DNA of 64,000 bases, from contig NZ_VTYQ01000005.1 in assembly GCF_013113835.1 (NCBI RefSeq), positions 310,001 through 374,000 of the forward strand. The letters run 5' to 3'. Each line of letters starts with the position of its first letter. Position 1 is the stretch's first letter. Positions 27,548-35,884 of this stretch are shown piece by piece. The notes under the pieces were generated by a model. The model searched no databases, was not told where the DNA came from, and saw only the letters and a list, made by a program, of their open reading frames with translations. The position numbers and the translations under genes were made by a program. The stretch comes from Vibrio sp. RE88. GTDB taxonomy: Bacteria; Pseudomonadota; Gammaproteobacteria; Enterobacterales; Vibrionaceae.

Positions 27548-28690
27548 TTAATTACCGTAGCGTTTTTGCCATTCTGTTTCCAGAGCAGCCTGCCAGCTAG
27601 GATGTGGTTCGGCAACGGATTTAAACAACGTCGTTTTCTTTGCACTTCCTGTCAGGTATTGATTTTGAAGTACGGATGGGTCGCCCCAGATAGACAAATC
27701 CCCCTTGCGTGACTGTGCTTCAGGGCTCAATAGGAAGTTAATCGCGACTAATGCACCTTCTGTAGCGTTCGCATTCCATGGAATCGCTAGGAAATGAATG
27801 TTCGACAAAGCGCCGCCATCTATTGCGTAAACAGTGGTAGTCTCAGCCAGATTACCGTTCGCTTGTGCTGAATAAACTGAGTTTGGATTAAATGTGATGG
27901 CTAAGTCCAATTGCCCATCGTCAAGCAATTGCACTGTTTCAGCAGAGCTCGCAGGGAATTGTTTGCCTTGGCGCCATGCGACTTTGTGAAATTCGTCTAG
28001 GTATTTCCACAAAGGCGCAGTGACGGCATTGAAATCCACCTGTTCAACGGGTTTGGCTAAAGACGGATCATTAGCGGTCAGTTCGATTAACACGGCTTTA
28101 AGAAAGCTGGTTCCATGGAATGCGGGTGGGCGAGGGTAGCTCAATTTGTTCGGGAATGCTTTAGCATAGCTGAGCATTTCAGCATACGATGCTGGAGGGT
28201 TGTTGAGTGTCATCTTATCGTGGATGAATACCAACTGACCTACCCCCCAAGGTGCTTCTAATCCTTCGGTAGGCTCTGAGAAATCACTATCAACGGGTAA
28301 GGACTTATCGACTTGTTGCCAACTCGGTAAACGTTCGACGAAAGGACCGAAAAGCAATTGGTTGTTCTTCATTGATTTGAAGTTCTCACCATTGATCCAA
28401 ACCATATCGACACTGCCGCCAGTGTTCTTTCCAGCTGCTTTCTCTGCAATCAAGCGTGTTGTGGTTTCGGCGATATCAGTAACTTTGACATGTTTTAGTG
28501 TCACGCCATATTGTGATTGCAACTGTTTATCTGCCCAGCGCAGATAGTTGTTGATTTCTTGACTGCCACCCCAAGCATGGAAGTATACGGTTTGTCCTTT
28601 TGCTTTCTCTGTTACTTGCTGCCAATTGTCTTGTGCTGTTACTCCAACAGACAGAAGTACAGTGGAGATGAGAGTGATCAGCCTTTTCAT
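27548..28690 (-). CDS. ynjB: ABC transporter periplasmic substrate-binding protein (YnjB-like)
   Basis: 380 residues from the ATG at 28690 (AAGGA upstream); a longer frame to 28756 lacks a ribosome site. A Sec signal peptide ends near VTAQ. The SBP fold is shown by VYFHAWGGSQEINNYLRWADKQL, as in the YnjB/thiamine-like group, and VDMVWINGENFKSMK. It is first gene of ynjB-C-D-F. E. coli has ynjE (a sulfurtransferase) between D and F; it is absent here. Confidence 0.86.
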   Translation of the reverse strand: MKRLITLISTVLLSVGVTAQDNWQQVTEKAKGQTVYFHAWGGSQEINNYLRWADKQLQSQYGVTLKHVKVTDIAETTTRLIAEKAAGKNTGGSVDMVWINGENFKSMKNNQLLFGPFVERLPSWQQVDKSLPVDSDFSEPTEGLEAPWGVGQLVFIHDKMTLNNPPASYAEMLSYAKAFPNKLSYPRPPAFHGTSFLKAVLIELTANDPSLAKPVEQVDFNAVTAPLWKYLDEFHKVAWRQGKQFPASSAETVQLLDDGQLDLAITFNPNSVYSAQANGNLAETTTVYAIDGGALSNIHFLAIPWNANATEGALVAINFLLSPEAQSRKGDLSIWGDPSVLQNQYLTGSAKKTTLFKSVAEPHPSWQAALETEWQKRYGN

Positions 28691-28845
28691 GGTTGTCCTT
28701 ACCCTTTGAATGAATCTATAAGTTTTGTGATAGACCGTGCTATCCATGTTTTTCATTCATTATGACTGAAAAAATTTAATTTTTTTATGTATTTGAAGGA
28801 ATTGTAGGCGGGTTGTATGAGATTTGTTCTCTTTTTCTACGGGCA

Positions 28846-28874
28846 ACAAAAAAGCAGTCATAATTGACTGCTTT
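28846..28874 (-). terminator. rho-independent terminator of hslJ
   Basis: AAAGCAGTCA pairs with TGACTGCTTT; on the minus strand it is followed by TTTGTTG. It lies 20 bp after the hslJ stop. Confidence 0.88.
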
Positions 28875-28893
28875 GGTTTCTAGTTGTGGGTGA

Positions 28894-29340
28894 TTAGTTT
28901 TTCCAATCACTTAGCTTGAAAGTCAGAGTATGAAGGTCATTTTTTAGTACCATACCTTCGTTGGTCAGGGACATGTCGCTCCATTCAGCGAGTGTTTTCG
29001 AGAATGACTGCTCTAAATCCATCGCGTCACCCATACACATCTTCATCGTCATGCCCATTTTCTCAATACGGAACTGATTATCTTTGAGCTCAGCCTGACC
29101 GAAGAAGTTGTTACAACCTGCGTTACCGTTGGCCATCATGTTCTCACCCAGTTCTAGGCGAGGTCGTTTTTGGTGGCCTTCCGCTTTTACTTCTTTGCCA
29201 TCAATACTAACCAGTTCCCAGTTATGATGCTGAAGATCTTGAACTGTTATTTGCTTCACATCGCCTCCATTGCTCGCGCAAGCAGTCATAACAAACGGTA
29301 GGGTGACAGCTGCAAGTAATGTTTTTGGACTAAACTTCAT
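28894..29340 (-). CDS. hslJ: META-domain lipoprotein, HslJ-like
   Basis: 148 residues with lipoprotein signal (lipobox MTAC). The META domain is recognisable from WELVSIDGKEV, PRLELGENMMANGNAGCNNFFGQ and the KMGMTMKMCMGD segment with paired cysteines. HslJ-type proteins are heat-inducible envelope proteins linked to novobiocin resistance in E. coli. GGAG precedes the ATG. Monocistronic with its own terminator. Confidence 0.88.
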   Translation of the reverse strand: MKFSPKTLLAAVTLPFVMTACASNGGDVKQITVQDLQHHNWELVSIDGKEVKAEGHQKRPRLELGENMMANGNAGCNNFFGQAELKDNQFRIEKMGMTMKMCMGDAMDLEQSFSKTLAEWSDMSLTNEGMVLKNDLHTLTFKLSDWKN

Positions 29341-29553
29341 AGTAATGAACTCCGAAATATAGAAACGTTAATCGACGCTTTGTCGACTTTAATGGCACAA
29401 AGTATAGGTTATAAAACACTGTTTTTGTCAGGTTAAGGTCATAGTTTGTTTACAGTCACATAATGAAAGTTATTGAATTTTATTTAATTATAGATGCAAT
29501 AAAGTAGTAATAGGTGCTTAAAGCGTAGCTGAGAAAACTATGAAGAGGCACAA

Positions 29554-29802
29554 ATGGAGCAGCTAGAATTTTTTGTCGTCCCAAGCCCATGTGTAGGCGT
29601 ATGCACAGTAGATGAAAAAGGCTACTGTAAGGGCTGTATGCGTAAGCGTGAAGAACGCTTCAATTGGCTGACTTTTACCCCAGCCGAGCAATTGCACATT
29701 ATTAAACTTTGTCGACAGCGTTATCGCCGAAAAATGCTAGGCTCTAGAATAGAGCAGCAAGCGGAATCCGATCCGAAAAGTCCTCAGCAAGATCTCTTTT
29801 AA
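29554..29802 (+). CDS. DUF1289 domain-containing protein
   Basis: 82 residues. The CxxxC...CxxC cluster (SPCVGVCTVDEKGYCKGCMR, residues 11-30) is the defining DUF1289 motif and probably binds a metal. A basic tail follows with FNWLTFTPAEQ. GAGG precedes the ATG. Function is unknown; the domain is often found as a short standalone protein. Confidence 0.87.
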   Translation: MEQLEFFVVPSPCVGVCTVDEKGYCKGCMRKREERFNWLTFTPAEQLHIIKLCRQRYRRKMLGSRIEQQAESDPKSPQQDLF

Positions 29803-29817
29803 CACTCTCTTTAAACA

Positions 29818-29847
29818 ACAAAGCGAGAAGTGTGTCCTCTCGCTTAT
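29818..29847. terminator. hairpin between convergent DUF1289 and 73-residue genes
   Basis: AAGCGAGA pairs with TCTCGCTT. On the minus strand TTGTTGTTT follows; on the plus strand no U-tract follows. It most likely terminates the leftward gene. Confidence 0.65.
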
Positions 29848-29864
29848 GGTCCTAATCTCACGGG

Positions 29865-30086
29865 TTATTTTAATCCCCACTTGTCACTTACCCACCCCCC
29901 GACATGATCGTCGAAGTGGTTGCCGCTAAAGCGATAATTTTTTTCTTCATGTAGCTCAGACTCAGATTTGGAGTCTAATAGTTGTTGGATGTAGTTGGCC
30001 ATGGGATCACCGCAGCTCAGCCGCTCTTGCCGGGTGGCGACTTCTTTTATTAATTGCAGACGGTAGGAATTGCTTGCGCGCTTCAT
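29865..30086 (-). CDS. small hypothetical protein, 73 residues
   Basis: A perfect AAGGAGG lies 8 bp before the ATG, the strongest ribosome site in this part of the window, so the gene is probably real. The protein is polar with no signal or membrane segment, basic at the N-terminus (KRASNSYRLQLIKEVATRQ). It contains one Cys and ends GGWVSDKWGLK. I do not recognise a family. Confidence 0.65.
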   Translation of the reverse strand: MKRASNSYRLQLIKEVATRQERLSCGDPMANYIQQLLDSKSESELHEEKNYRFSGNHFDDHVGGWVSDKWGLK

Positions 30087-30365
30087 TGGGTGATCCTCCT
30101 TGGTTATGACACTAATATGAAAAGTTAGAAGGCGATTGGGTAAGCGTCAATGCAAGATCACAGTTTTAAAGATTATTTGTCTTTTCGTTGTTGGGTAAAT
30201 GGTCGATTTAAGGTGGATTATTTTGATAGGCAATATGCACTTAGCAACTTTTGTCCGTTTTTTGACTCAATATCAGTGTCATAAAAACTTCATTTACTCG
30301 TGCTAGGTCCATTATTCAACTAGGTTGTTATCCAATCTAACGGTGAGATTACGTGATCAGATGCT
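30087..30365. other. intergenic region with no gene seen
   Basis: AT-rich, with the leader of the 73-residue gene at its left end. A short rightward frame beginning near 30353 is an antisense shadow of the pilotin gene and its terminator. I see no RNA gene or repeat. Confidence 0.6.
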
Positions 30366-30398
30366 TCAATAAATTAGACCCCGCGTCGCGAGGTCTAA
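30366..30398 (-). terminator. terminator-like hairpin downstream of the pilotin gene
   Basis: TTAGACC and GGTCTAA arms enclose a second CGCG/CGCG pairing; on the minus strand AATTTATTG follows. The U-tract is weak. Confidence 0.6.
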
Positions 30399-30425
30399 GG
30401 AGTCGTTACCATTCTGAAGGGAAGG

Positions 30426-30824
30426 TTACGGTTTCGCTTGGCAAGTCTGCTGAGTCACTATTTCATCAACCATTAATTGTCCGCGGCTGTTACGCATCTT
30501 CAATCGATAGCTCAACCCGACATCCAAATTGTTTTTGGTATCAGGATTCGTACAGTAGCTGTTGATGCTGTGGCGAAGCACTTGCTGGATGGGTTTGGCG
30601 CCTCTGGCATCTTGGTTGTATACCATCATGATTTCTATCATAGTGCCTTTCGCAGTGGCTCTCATGATAGAAAGCGGGCCGGCTTCCATTGGCAGTTCTG
30701 AAGCCAGTAGGCTGGCACGGTTGCTCGCAAGTAACTCCAGCTCTCGTTGCTTGTCTCCCTCCGGCGATGCACATCCCGCCAAAAGAACAGCAGAAAGCGC
30801 ACCTAAGACAATCTTCAATTTCAT
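30426..30824 (-). CDS. aspS: type II secretion pilotin lipoprotein, AspS/GspS-beta family
   Basis: 132 residues with a lipoprotein signal (lipobox LAGC). The mature part matches the Vibrio AspS pilotin: RASLLASELPMEAGPLSIM, YNQDARG and a late pair of cysteines (SYCTNP and QQTCQ) that would form the disulfide seen in this family. It carries the GspD secretin to the outer membrane. Its ATG is one base after the yciI stop, so translation is probably coupled. The lipase encoded at about 17 kb is a plausible client of this T2SS. The symbol is unrelated to aspartyl-tRNA synthetase. Confidence 0.85.
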   Translation of the reverse strand: MKLKIVLGALSAVLLAGCASPEGDKQRELELLASNRASLLASELPMEAGPLSIMRATAKGTMIEIMMVYNQDARGAKPIQQVLRHSINSYCTNPDTKNNLDVGLSYRLKMRNSRGQLMVDEIVTQQTCQAKP

Positions 30825-30825
30825 C

Positions 30826-31122
30826 TTAAAATACTTTCTTGAAAGGTTTGACGATCACTTTCTCGTAGACACCTGCTTCGATATACGGATCCGCATCAGC
30901 CCAGCTCTGAGCTTGTTCAAGAGAATCAAAGTCAGCAATAACGGTAGAGCCTGTAAAGCCCGCTTCGCCAGGGTTGTCTGAATCGATGGCTGGCATTGGG
31001 CCAGCGGTCAGCAGTCGGCCTTCGTCTTGAAGTGTTTGTAGACGCTCAAGATGAGCAGGGCGCGCACTTAAACGCTTTTTCAATGAGTTTTCAACGTCTT
31101 GAGAGAAAATTACATACCACAT
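30826..31122 (-). CDS. yciI: YciI family protein
   Basis: 98 residues of ferredoxin-like YciI/YCII fold. [21 protein letters not shown] and [19 protein letters not shown] match the family, including the conserved His (R-P-A-H) and the late aspartate ([20 protein letters not shown]). The biochemical role of YciI is not established. It sits with yciA and yciB as in enterobacteria, and is followed at once by the pilotin gene. Confidence 0.92.
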   Translation of the reverse strand: MWYVIFSQDVENSLKKRLSARPAHLERLQTLQDEGRLLTAGPMPAIDSDNPGEAGFTGSTVIADFDSLEQAQSWADADPYIEAGVYEKVIVKPFKKVF

Positions 31123-31235
31123 GTATTGATGTCCTTATAATGAATAAGCGACAGCAAAGTCGCTTATTGTGTGATTAGCCTAACTCTACAGAATGTAACA
31201 GCTTTTTAAAGACTTTCTGACAGCAAAGTGTGAGA

Positions 31236-31634
31236 TTAGTTTTGTTTGATTGGGCGGGGTCTACCCTCGGTGTCAATCGCCACATAGTTGAACGTCGCGT
31301 CACACACCATGAAGCGATCTTCTACGCCGTGCTCTTTGACCGGTTTTACCCACACTTCCAGATCAATGCTCATTGATGTACGGCCAATTTTGGTGCATTC
31401 ACCGTAGCAGCAGACAACATCGCCAACCTTAACTGGCTTTTTGAACGTAATACTTGAAACAGACACAGTGACAATACGTCCACCCGATATCTCTTTTGCC
31501 AGAATGCCACCTGCTAAATCGAGCTGTGACATGATCCAGCCACCAAATATATCGCCATTTGCATTGGTGTCTGCAGGCATGGCAAGGGTGCGTAAAAGCA
31601 TTTGTCCACGAGGGGAAGTGATTTCATTACTCAT
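31236..31634 (-). CDS. yciA: acyl-CoA thioester hydrolase YciA
   Basis: 132 residues from the ATG at 31634, which gives an N-terminus colinear with E. coli YciA; another ATG lies at 31646. Hotdog-fold thioesterase: LRTLAMPADTNANGDIFGGW contains the catalytic Asn/Asp region. VGDVVCCYGECTKIGRTSM and the late VKPVKEHGVEDRFMV also match. It hydrolyses acyl-CoAs in the cytoplasm, perhaps to regulate membrane lipid supply. Confidence 0.94.
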   Translation of the reverse strand: MSNEITSPRGQMLLRTLAMPADTNANGDIFGGWIMSQLDLAGGILAKEISGGRIVTVSVSSITFKKPVKVGDVVCCYGECTKIGRTSMSIDLEVWVKPVKEHGVEDRFMVCDATFNYVAIDTEGRPRPIKQN

Positions 31635-31726
31635 TTTGACATCCATAAAACTAAACAGCGGCCAATAGAGCCACTGTAATACCCCAATGGGGAAAAATTA
31701 GTGTGGATTATATCAAAAGCGCGTGA

Positions 31727-32278
31727 CTAATCACCAGAGTTGGCTTCGGGTTTGTCTTTTGGCAGATGTTTGTAGATGTAGATACCGGTCAGCAAGGTAA
31801 AGCCAAAAGTCGCTGCGAGTAGACCGAAGACTTTGAAATTGACCCACACATCAAGTGGTAGCTCAAAAGCCACGTACACATTAAGACCAGCACAGACAGA
31901 AAAGAACACAACCCACGCCCAAGTGACCTTTGCCCATACTTGATCGGGTAGGCTAATCTCTTTACCTAGCATGCTCTTAATCGCGGATTTGCCAATGGCA
32001 TGGCTGACGGCAAGACCGATGGCGAAGACCATATATACGATGGTGACTTTCCACTTAATGAAATTGTCGTCGTGTAGAAATATGGTCAGGCCACCAAAAA
32101 ATGCCACCATCACAAAGGTTACAAGCTGCATTTTCTCAACTTTTTTGTACAAGGTGTAAGTAACGATGATTTGAATCGCAGTAGCGATGATGAGAGCGCC
32201 TGTAGCCACGTAGATGTCGTGCATCTTATACAGGACAAAAAATATAATGAGCGGAATAAAATCAATCAGTTGTTTCAT
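31727..32278 (-). CDS. yciB: inner membrane septation protein A homologue YciB
   Basis: 183 residues from the ATG at 32278 ([18 protein letters not shown]); the frame extends 19 codons upstream without family similarity. About five transmembrane segments and the terminal [11 protein letters not shown] are typical of YciB/IspZ. It is implicated in cell-envelope integrity and division. It precedes yciA with a 92-bp gap. Confidence 0.94.
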   Translation of the reverse strand: MKQLIDFIPLIIFFVLYKMHDIYVATGALIIATAIQIIVTYTLYKKVEKMQLVTFVMVAFFGGLTIFLHDDNFIKWKVTIVYMVFAIGLAVSHAIGKSAIKSMLGKEISLPDQVWAKVTWAWVVFFSVCAGLNVYVAFELPLDVWVNFKVFGLLAATFGFTLLTGIYIYKHLPKDKPEANSGD

Positions 32279-32403
32279 TGTCAGGTCTATCGATTCCGAA
32301 GTTGCCTTCAGTCTAACCAAATCTGAGCAAATCACAAACGCTTAAGTAGTACTCGTCGTAACAACTTAAGGCCAGCGATACATTGCTGACCTAGAACCGC
32401 AGA

Positions 32404-32646
32404 CTAAGAGTGCATTTCGAGGTGTCGAATCAAGGGTTTGATGTCTTCCAAATAGCCTTCGTTTTTCAGGTTGATGACGGCAACTTCGAGTTCTTCATTG
32501 GTCATGGCGAAACAGCTGGATTTGCCAGTCATGTAATTGAGGTAATCATGGTACTCGTGCTCGGTAAAATGACCAATGCGGTCAACCAACAAGCTTTTAA
32601 TGCCATGATGAATAAGGCGATAATACGTATGACGATGAATTTCCAT
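32404..32646 (-). CDS. small conserved-type protein with GemA-like motif, 80 residues
   Basis: GAGG lies before the ATG. The central stretch YHDYLNYMTGKSSCFAMTNE followed by ELEVAVINLKNEGY resembles the YxxxLxxxTGKSS...LTxxELxxVxxxLKxxG pattern of phage Mu GemA (DUF1018). It is much shorter than GemA and lies far from any phage gene. Function is unknown and the link to GemA is by pattern only. Confidence 0.6.
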   Translation of the reverse strand: MEIHRHTYYRLIHHGIKSLLVDRIGHFTEHEYHDYLNYMTGKSSCFAMTNEELEVAVINLKNEGYLEDIKPLIRHLEMHS

Positions 32647-32859
32647 AAGCTGCCTCTCTTATCTATGCCAGCCTGACAACAGCCTCAGGCTGAGAAAGTG
32701 GCGAAGACAAAACATTGCCACTTGTTGATACATAGTGATGTAGAAGCATAATGAGTGCCACAACCGAATAACATAGAGTTATGACGAATCTTTACTATAT
32801 TTATTAAATAGTTAGAGGGCTAAGTTTAGGCGTCAAATTTCAAACGCCAGATAAAAGAT

Positions 32860-32888
32860 GATAAAGAAAGCTTGTGTCTTTCTTTATC
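32860..32888 (-). terminator. hairpin downstream of the first luxN-like gene
   Basis: GATAAAGAAAG pairs perfectly with CTTTCTTTATC around a 7-nt loop, 50 bp after the luxN-like stop. The minus-strand trail is ATCTTTTATC, a weak U-tract. Confidence 0.55.
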
Positions 32889-32937
32889 ACTTCTGAGCGA
32901 CACGCAAATTGCGAGTCGTTTTGAAACTACATAATTG

Positions 32938-35454
32938 TTATTGCATCGTTGCAGGCAAAGCCGATGTCAGGATCTGATCGAGCGCTTGCTTTGATGTCGG
33001 CTTGGACAAACGTCCATCCATAAGCTCACTGATTTTTCTTAGCTCGTTTTCTCCCGATTCCCCTGACAGAGCAATGATGGGTAGAGACGGGTGTGAGCGC
33101 TTGATGATGCTGGCTGCTTCAAACCCATCCATGACGGGCATTTGAATGTCCATAAATACGAGATCAACAGGGTTATTCTGAATCGCCTCGACCGCGGCTT
33201 TCCCGTTATTTGCCAATAGGACGCTATAACCCAACTGTTCAAGATAAAGCTTAGCAAGGGAGAGCTGAACTCGTTTGTCGTCTACGACGAGGATTAACGG
33301 TTTTTCCTCGACTTTGGCTGAAGTCTCGACTTGGTTTGAAATCGCGATTGCTGGTGTGCAGGTAACGACCTCTGAGTGTGGGCAAATCTCGTTATTAACT
33401 TTGACATTAGTGGTGTCAGGCATCGATGGAAAAGACAAATAAAATGTTGTGAATTGACCTTCCTGCGACTCGCAACGTATAGAACCACCAAAGGCTTTCA
33501 TGACTCGCTTACAGTATCCCAATCCTAGTCCACTGCCACCGCTCTTTTTGTGGCTAAAGAAATCGTCGAATATTTGAGATAGGTATGCTTCAGGAATTCC
33601 GGGACCACTATCAGAAAATACGACTTGGTTTTGGTCATCACCTTTTAACGTTCGTATTGTTATTGTGCTGTTCGGGTAGGAGTCAAAATAATATATCGCA
33701 TTACGTAGTAAATTGAAGAGAACGAAATTAAATAAGGTTTCGTTTATTTTGACGACAAAATCTTGTTCAATATCTAAGTGGACTCTTTGACGCATAGAGT
33801 CGTCATCAAAACCATACTGATTCACTGCTGCAAGTATCACCGATGACATAGATGAAGGGATCACAGGCTCTTGAGCGAGTGATGCATTACCCACTTCTCG
33901 CATGATGATGTCAATTAGCTGGTGACCGCGTTTTATTGCCTGTTTTCCTTTGTTCACATGCGTCACAAGCTCCTCAGGTGGTCGGTTGTTATTGATTCCC
34001 GACCCTAGATGTTCAAACTGAAACTGGACTTGGGCAAAGGGGTTACGCATCTCATGAGCAATTGAACTGGCTAAAGCTTGTGACTGACGAATCTCACGTT
34101 CGTAGTTAATATGTACTTGTACTTTTTGAAACACTCGCTCTAATGCTGATAGCTCTTCAAAAGAAAAATACACACCATCGCTCTTAGAGCTTGAAACTAA
34201 AACATGTGAAAGATTGTTTTTACTTTCATATATAGGCAGAACAAGGGCAGATTGCGTTTTGCTCATGTTGTTGTGAATCAGGCTTAACGTATGATTTCCG
34301 GATTGCGATAACACCTCTTCAATTTCTTCGATGACGAGTGCGGCGCTGTGACCTTTAAAATATGCACGGTAAAGATTTGCTCCTTGATAGTCATCAAGTA
34401 AACGAAGCTTGTCTTTGGGAACTTCTAAATAATCGGCAAGGCTTTCCATTGCTTGAGCAGGTGAGCGCTGAAATTCTTCTTCCAAACGAGAAATACGTTC
34501 CACCGGACATAATGAATCGCCGTATAGAAGTAGGCTGACACCTTTTTGAATCTTTTTGTAGAGTGTTTGCCAGGTCATACCAACGAGCAAGACCAATAAT
34601 AATACGTCGGTCAATGTCATCTCACCAAAGGGGTAAGGTATTGAAATCAAACTCGCATAAATAAGGGCTGTTATTGCAACACTCAGAGCAATAAAGCAAA
34701 TGTATTTTGGACTATAGAATCTAGAAGTAAGCAACGCATAACCCATGAACAGCATTTCACTGAGCGACAGCGCAGGTGGTAACCAAGTGAGTGAAAAGTC
34801 ATTGAAAAAATAGGTTATGCCAACTTGAATAATAGCTGTCGAACACATGAAGATTGTTATGCCTAATATCATGTAGTTGATGCGAGTTCGACGAATAGGG
34901 CTGTTACTATTTTTCAGTGAAAGTAGGTTGGTAAACGTCAGTACAACTAGTGTGGTAAAACCTAGGAAAAAGTACTTAGTATAAGGACCGAATTCTAGTT
35001 GAAAGTTGCTTGGGGCAGTGATTTCTATAGCTTTTACAGTCCAGTCTGGAAGTAGGTTGCAGGCAACACCAAAGATAGAAATAGCCGAAACTAATACCGT
35101 TTGCCAATGGGGTACTGATCGGCCCGTGTAATATTTGTGTAGCTTCGCTATAAAGCAGTACGCGGAAGCGAATGCAAGTAAGGTGGCTAAGTTGGCAACA
35201 ATAGCCATGTTAACCGCCACTTCATCACTAAAATGAACAAGTAGGCCTGTATGGAAATAGCTATTGCTAAGGATCCATATGAAAACGCCAATTGTGTAGC
35301 AAATATAGTAGCTATATTGCCGCAAACTGAATGTTCCATGACGTTTTGCAAGCGCTGTACAAAAGTAGACAGCCCAAATCAGCACGAGTAGGGCGGTGAA
35401 AATTAAAACGACCGCCTTGGTATACATAAGTTGACTCAATAAATAACTGAACAT
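32938..35454 (-). CDS. luxN: LuxN-family quorum-sensing hybrid sensor kinase (copy A)
   Basis: An 838-residue inner-membrane receptor kinase. The N-terminal 300 residues have about nine hydrophobic helices and match V. harveyi LuxN as I recall it. Examples are IWILSNSYFHTGLL, FQLEFGPYTKYFFLGF (acyl-homoserine-lactone pocket region) and FNDFSLTWLPPALSLSEML. The kinase H-box is SIAHEMRNP with His467; the N box is LFNLLRNAIYYFDSYP and the G box GGSGLGLGYCKRVMKAFGG. The receiver has the phosphoacceptor Asp769 in FMDIQMPVMDGF. All catalytic residues are intact. It is the downstream member of a tandem pair with no luxM beside it. Confidence 0.92.
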   Translation of the reverse strand: MFSYLLSQLMYTKAVVLIFTALLVLIWAVYFCTALAKRHGTFSLRQYSYYICYTIGVFIWILSNSYFHTGLLVHFSDEVAVNMAIVANLATLLAFASAYCFIAKLHKYYTGRSVPHWQTVLVSAISIFGVACNLLPDWTVKAIEITAPSNFQLEFGPYTKYFFLGFTTLVVLTFTNLLSLKNSNSPIRRTRINYMILGITIFMCSTAIIQVGITYFFNDFSLTWLPPALSLSEMLFMGYALLTSRFYSPKYICFIALSVAITALIYASLISIPYPFGEMTLTDVLLLVLLVGMTWQTLYKKIQKGVSLLLYGDSLCPVERISRLEEEFQRSPAQAMESLADYLEVPKDKLRLLDDYQGANLYRAYFKGHSAALVIEEIEEVLSQSGNHTLSLIHNNMSKTQSALVLPIYESKNNLSHVLVSSSKSDGVYFSFEELSALERVFQKVQVHINYEREIRQSQALASSIAHEMRNPFAQVQFQFEHLGSGINNNRPPEELVTHVNKGKQAIKRGHQLIDIIMREVGNASLAQEPVIPSSMSSVILAAVNQYGFDDDSMRQRVHLDIEQDFVVKINETLFNFVLFNLLRNAIYYFDSYPNSTITIRTLKGDDQNQVVFSDSGPGIPEAYLSQIFDDFFSHKKSGGSGLGLGYCKRVMKAFGGSIRCESQEGQFTTFYLSFPSMPDTTNVKVNNEICPHSEVVTCTPAIAISNQVETSAKVEEKPLILVVDDKRVQLSLAKLYLEQLGYSVLLANNGKAAVEAIQNNPVDLVFMDIQMPVMDGFEAASIIKRSHPSLPIIALSGESGENELRKISELMDGRLSKPTSKQALDQILTSALPATMQ

Positions 35455-35791
35455 GATGTTCTGCTTTCACCAGTTTTTGACGTTGCGATCGTTGGCCCGA
35501 ATTTTATTTGTAGTCTTCGTCGATATTCATTTGGGTCTTAGTCGCTAACCAAGGTTAGAGTGAAAAATTCTAAGACAGTCAATGACGATATGTTTAGTGG
35601 ATCAACGCTTGGTAGTCTTGTCTACATGACATAAAAGATTATGCAACTGATTTTTTATTTGTGTCTGAGCCCGGTCTCATTTTTTGACATTAAAGGCTTC
35701 TTGTAAGAAGAGTTTTAGAGGGGATCGTGCTCGAATACAGCTACGCTAGGTTAAAATTTTTAGTGCGACGATCAACATTATGATGAATCAA
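35455..35791. other. upstream region of luxN-like copy A
   Basis: No gene seen. The 30 bp nearest the start codon align with the leader of copy B: GGTGAAAGCAGAACAT here versus GGTGAAATTAGAACAT there. Promoter elements of copy A should lie here; none was assigned. Confidence 0.6.
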
Positions 35792-35830
35792 AAAGCGGAA
35801 AAAGTGCATTGTTTTCCTTTTTACCGCTTT
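35792..35830 (-). terminator. rho-independent terminator of luxN-like copy B
   Basis: AAAGCGGAAAAAG pairs with CTTTTTACCGCTTT (one bulged base). On the minus strand it is followed by TTTTTGATTC. It separates the two luxN-like genes, so each is probably its own transcription unit. Confidence 0.75.
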
Positions 35831-35884
35831 CTGATATTTCGGCTTTTATGGAGTGTTGTTCTGCTTTTGATTGTAAAGGTTCGG

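Noticed and set aside
32898..32922. Hairpin CGACACGCAA / TTGCGAGTCG followed by TTTT
   Set aside because: It would terminate rightward transcription, but no rightward gene lies upstream; left out of the features.
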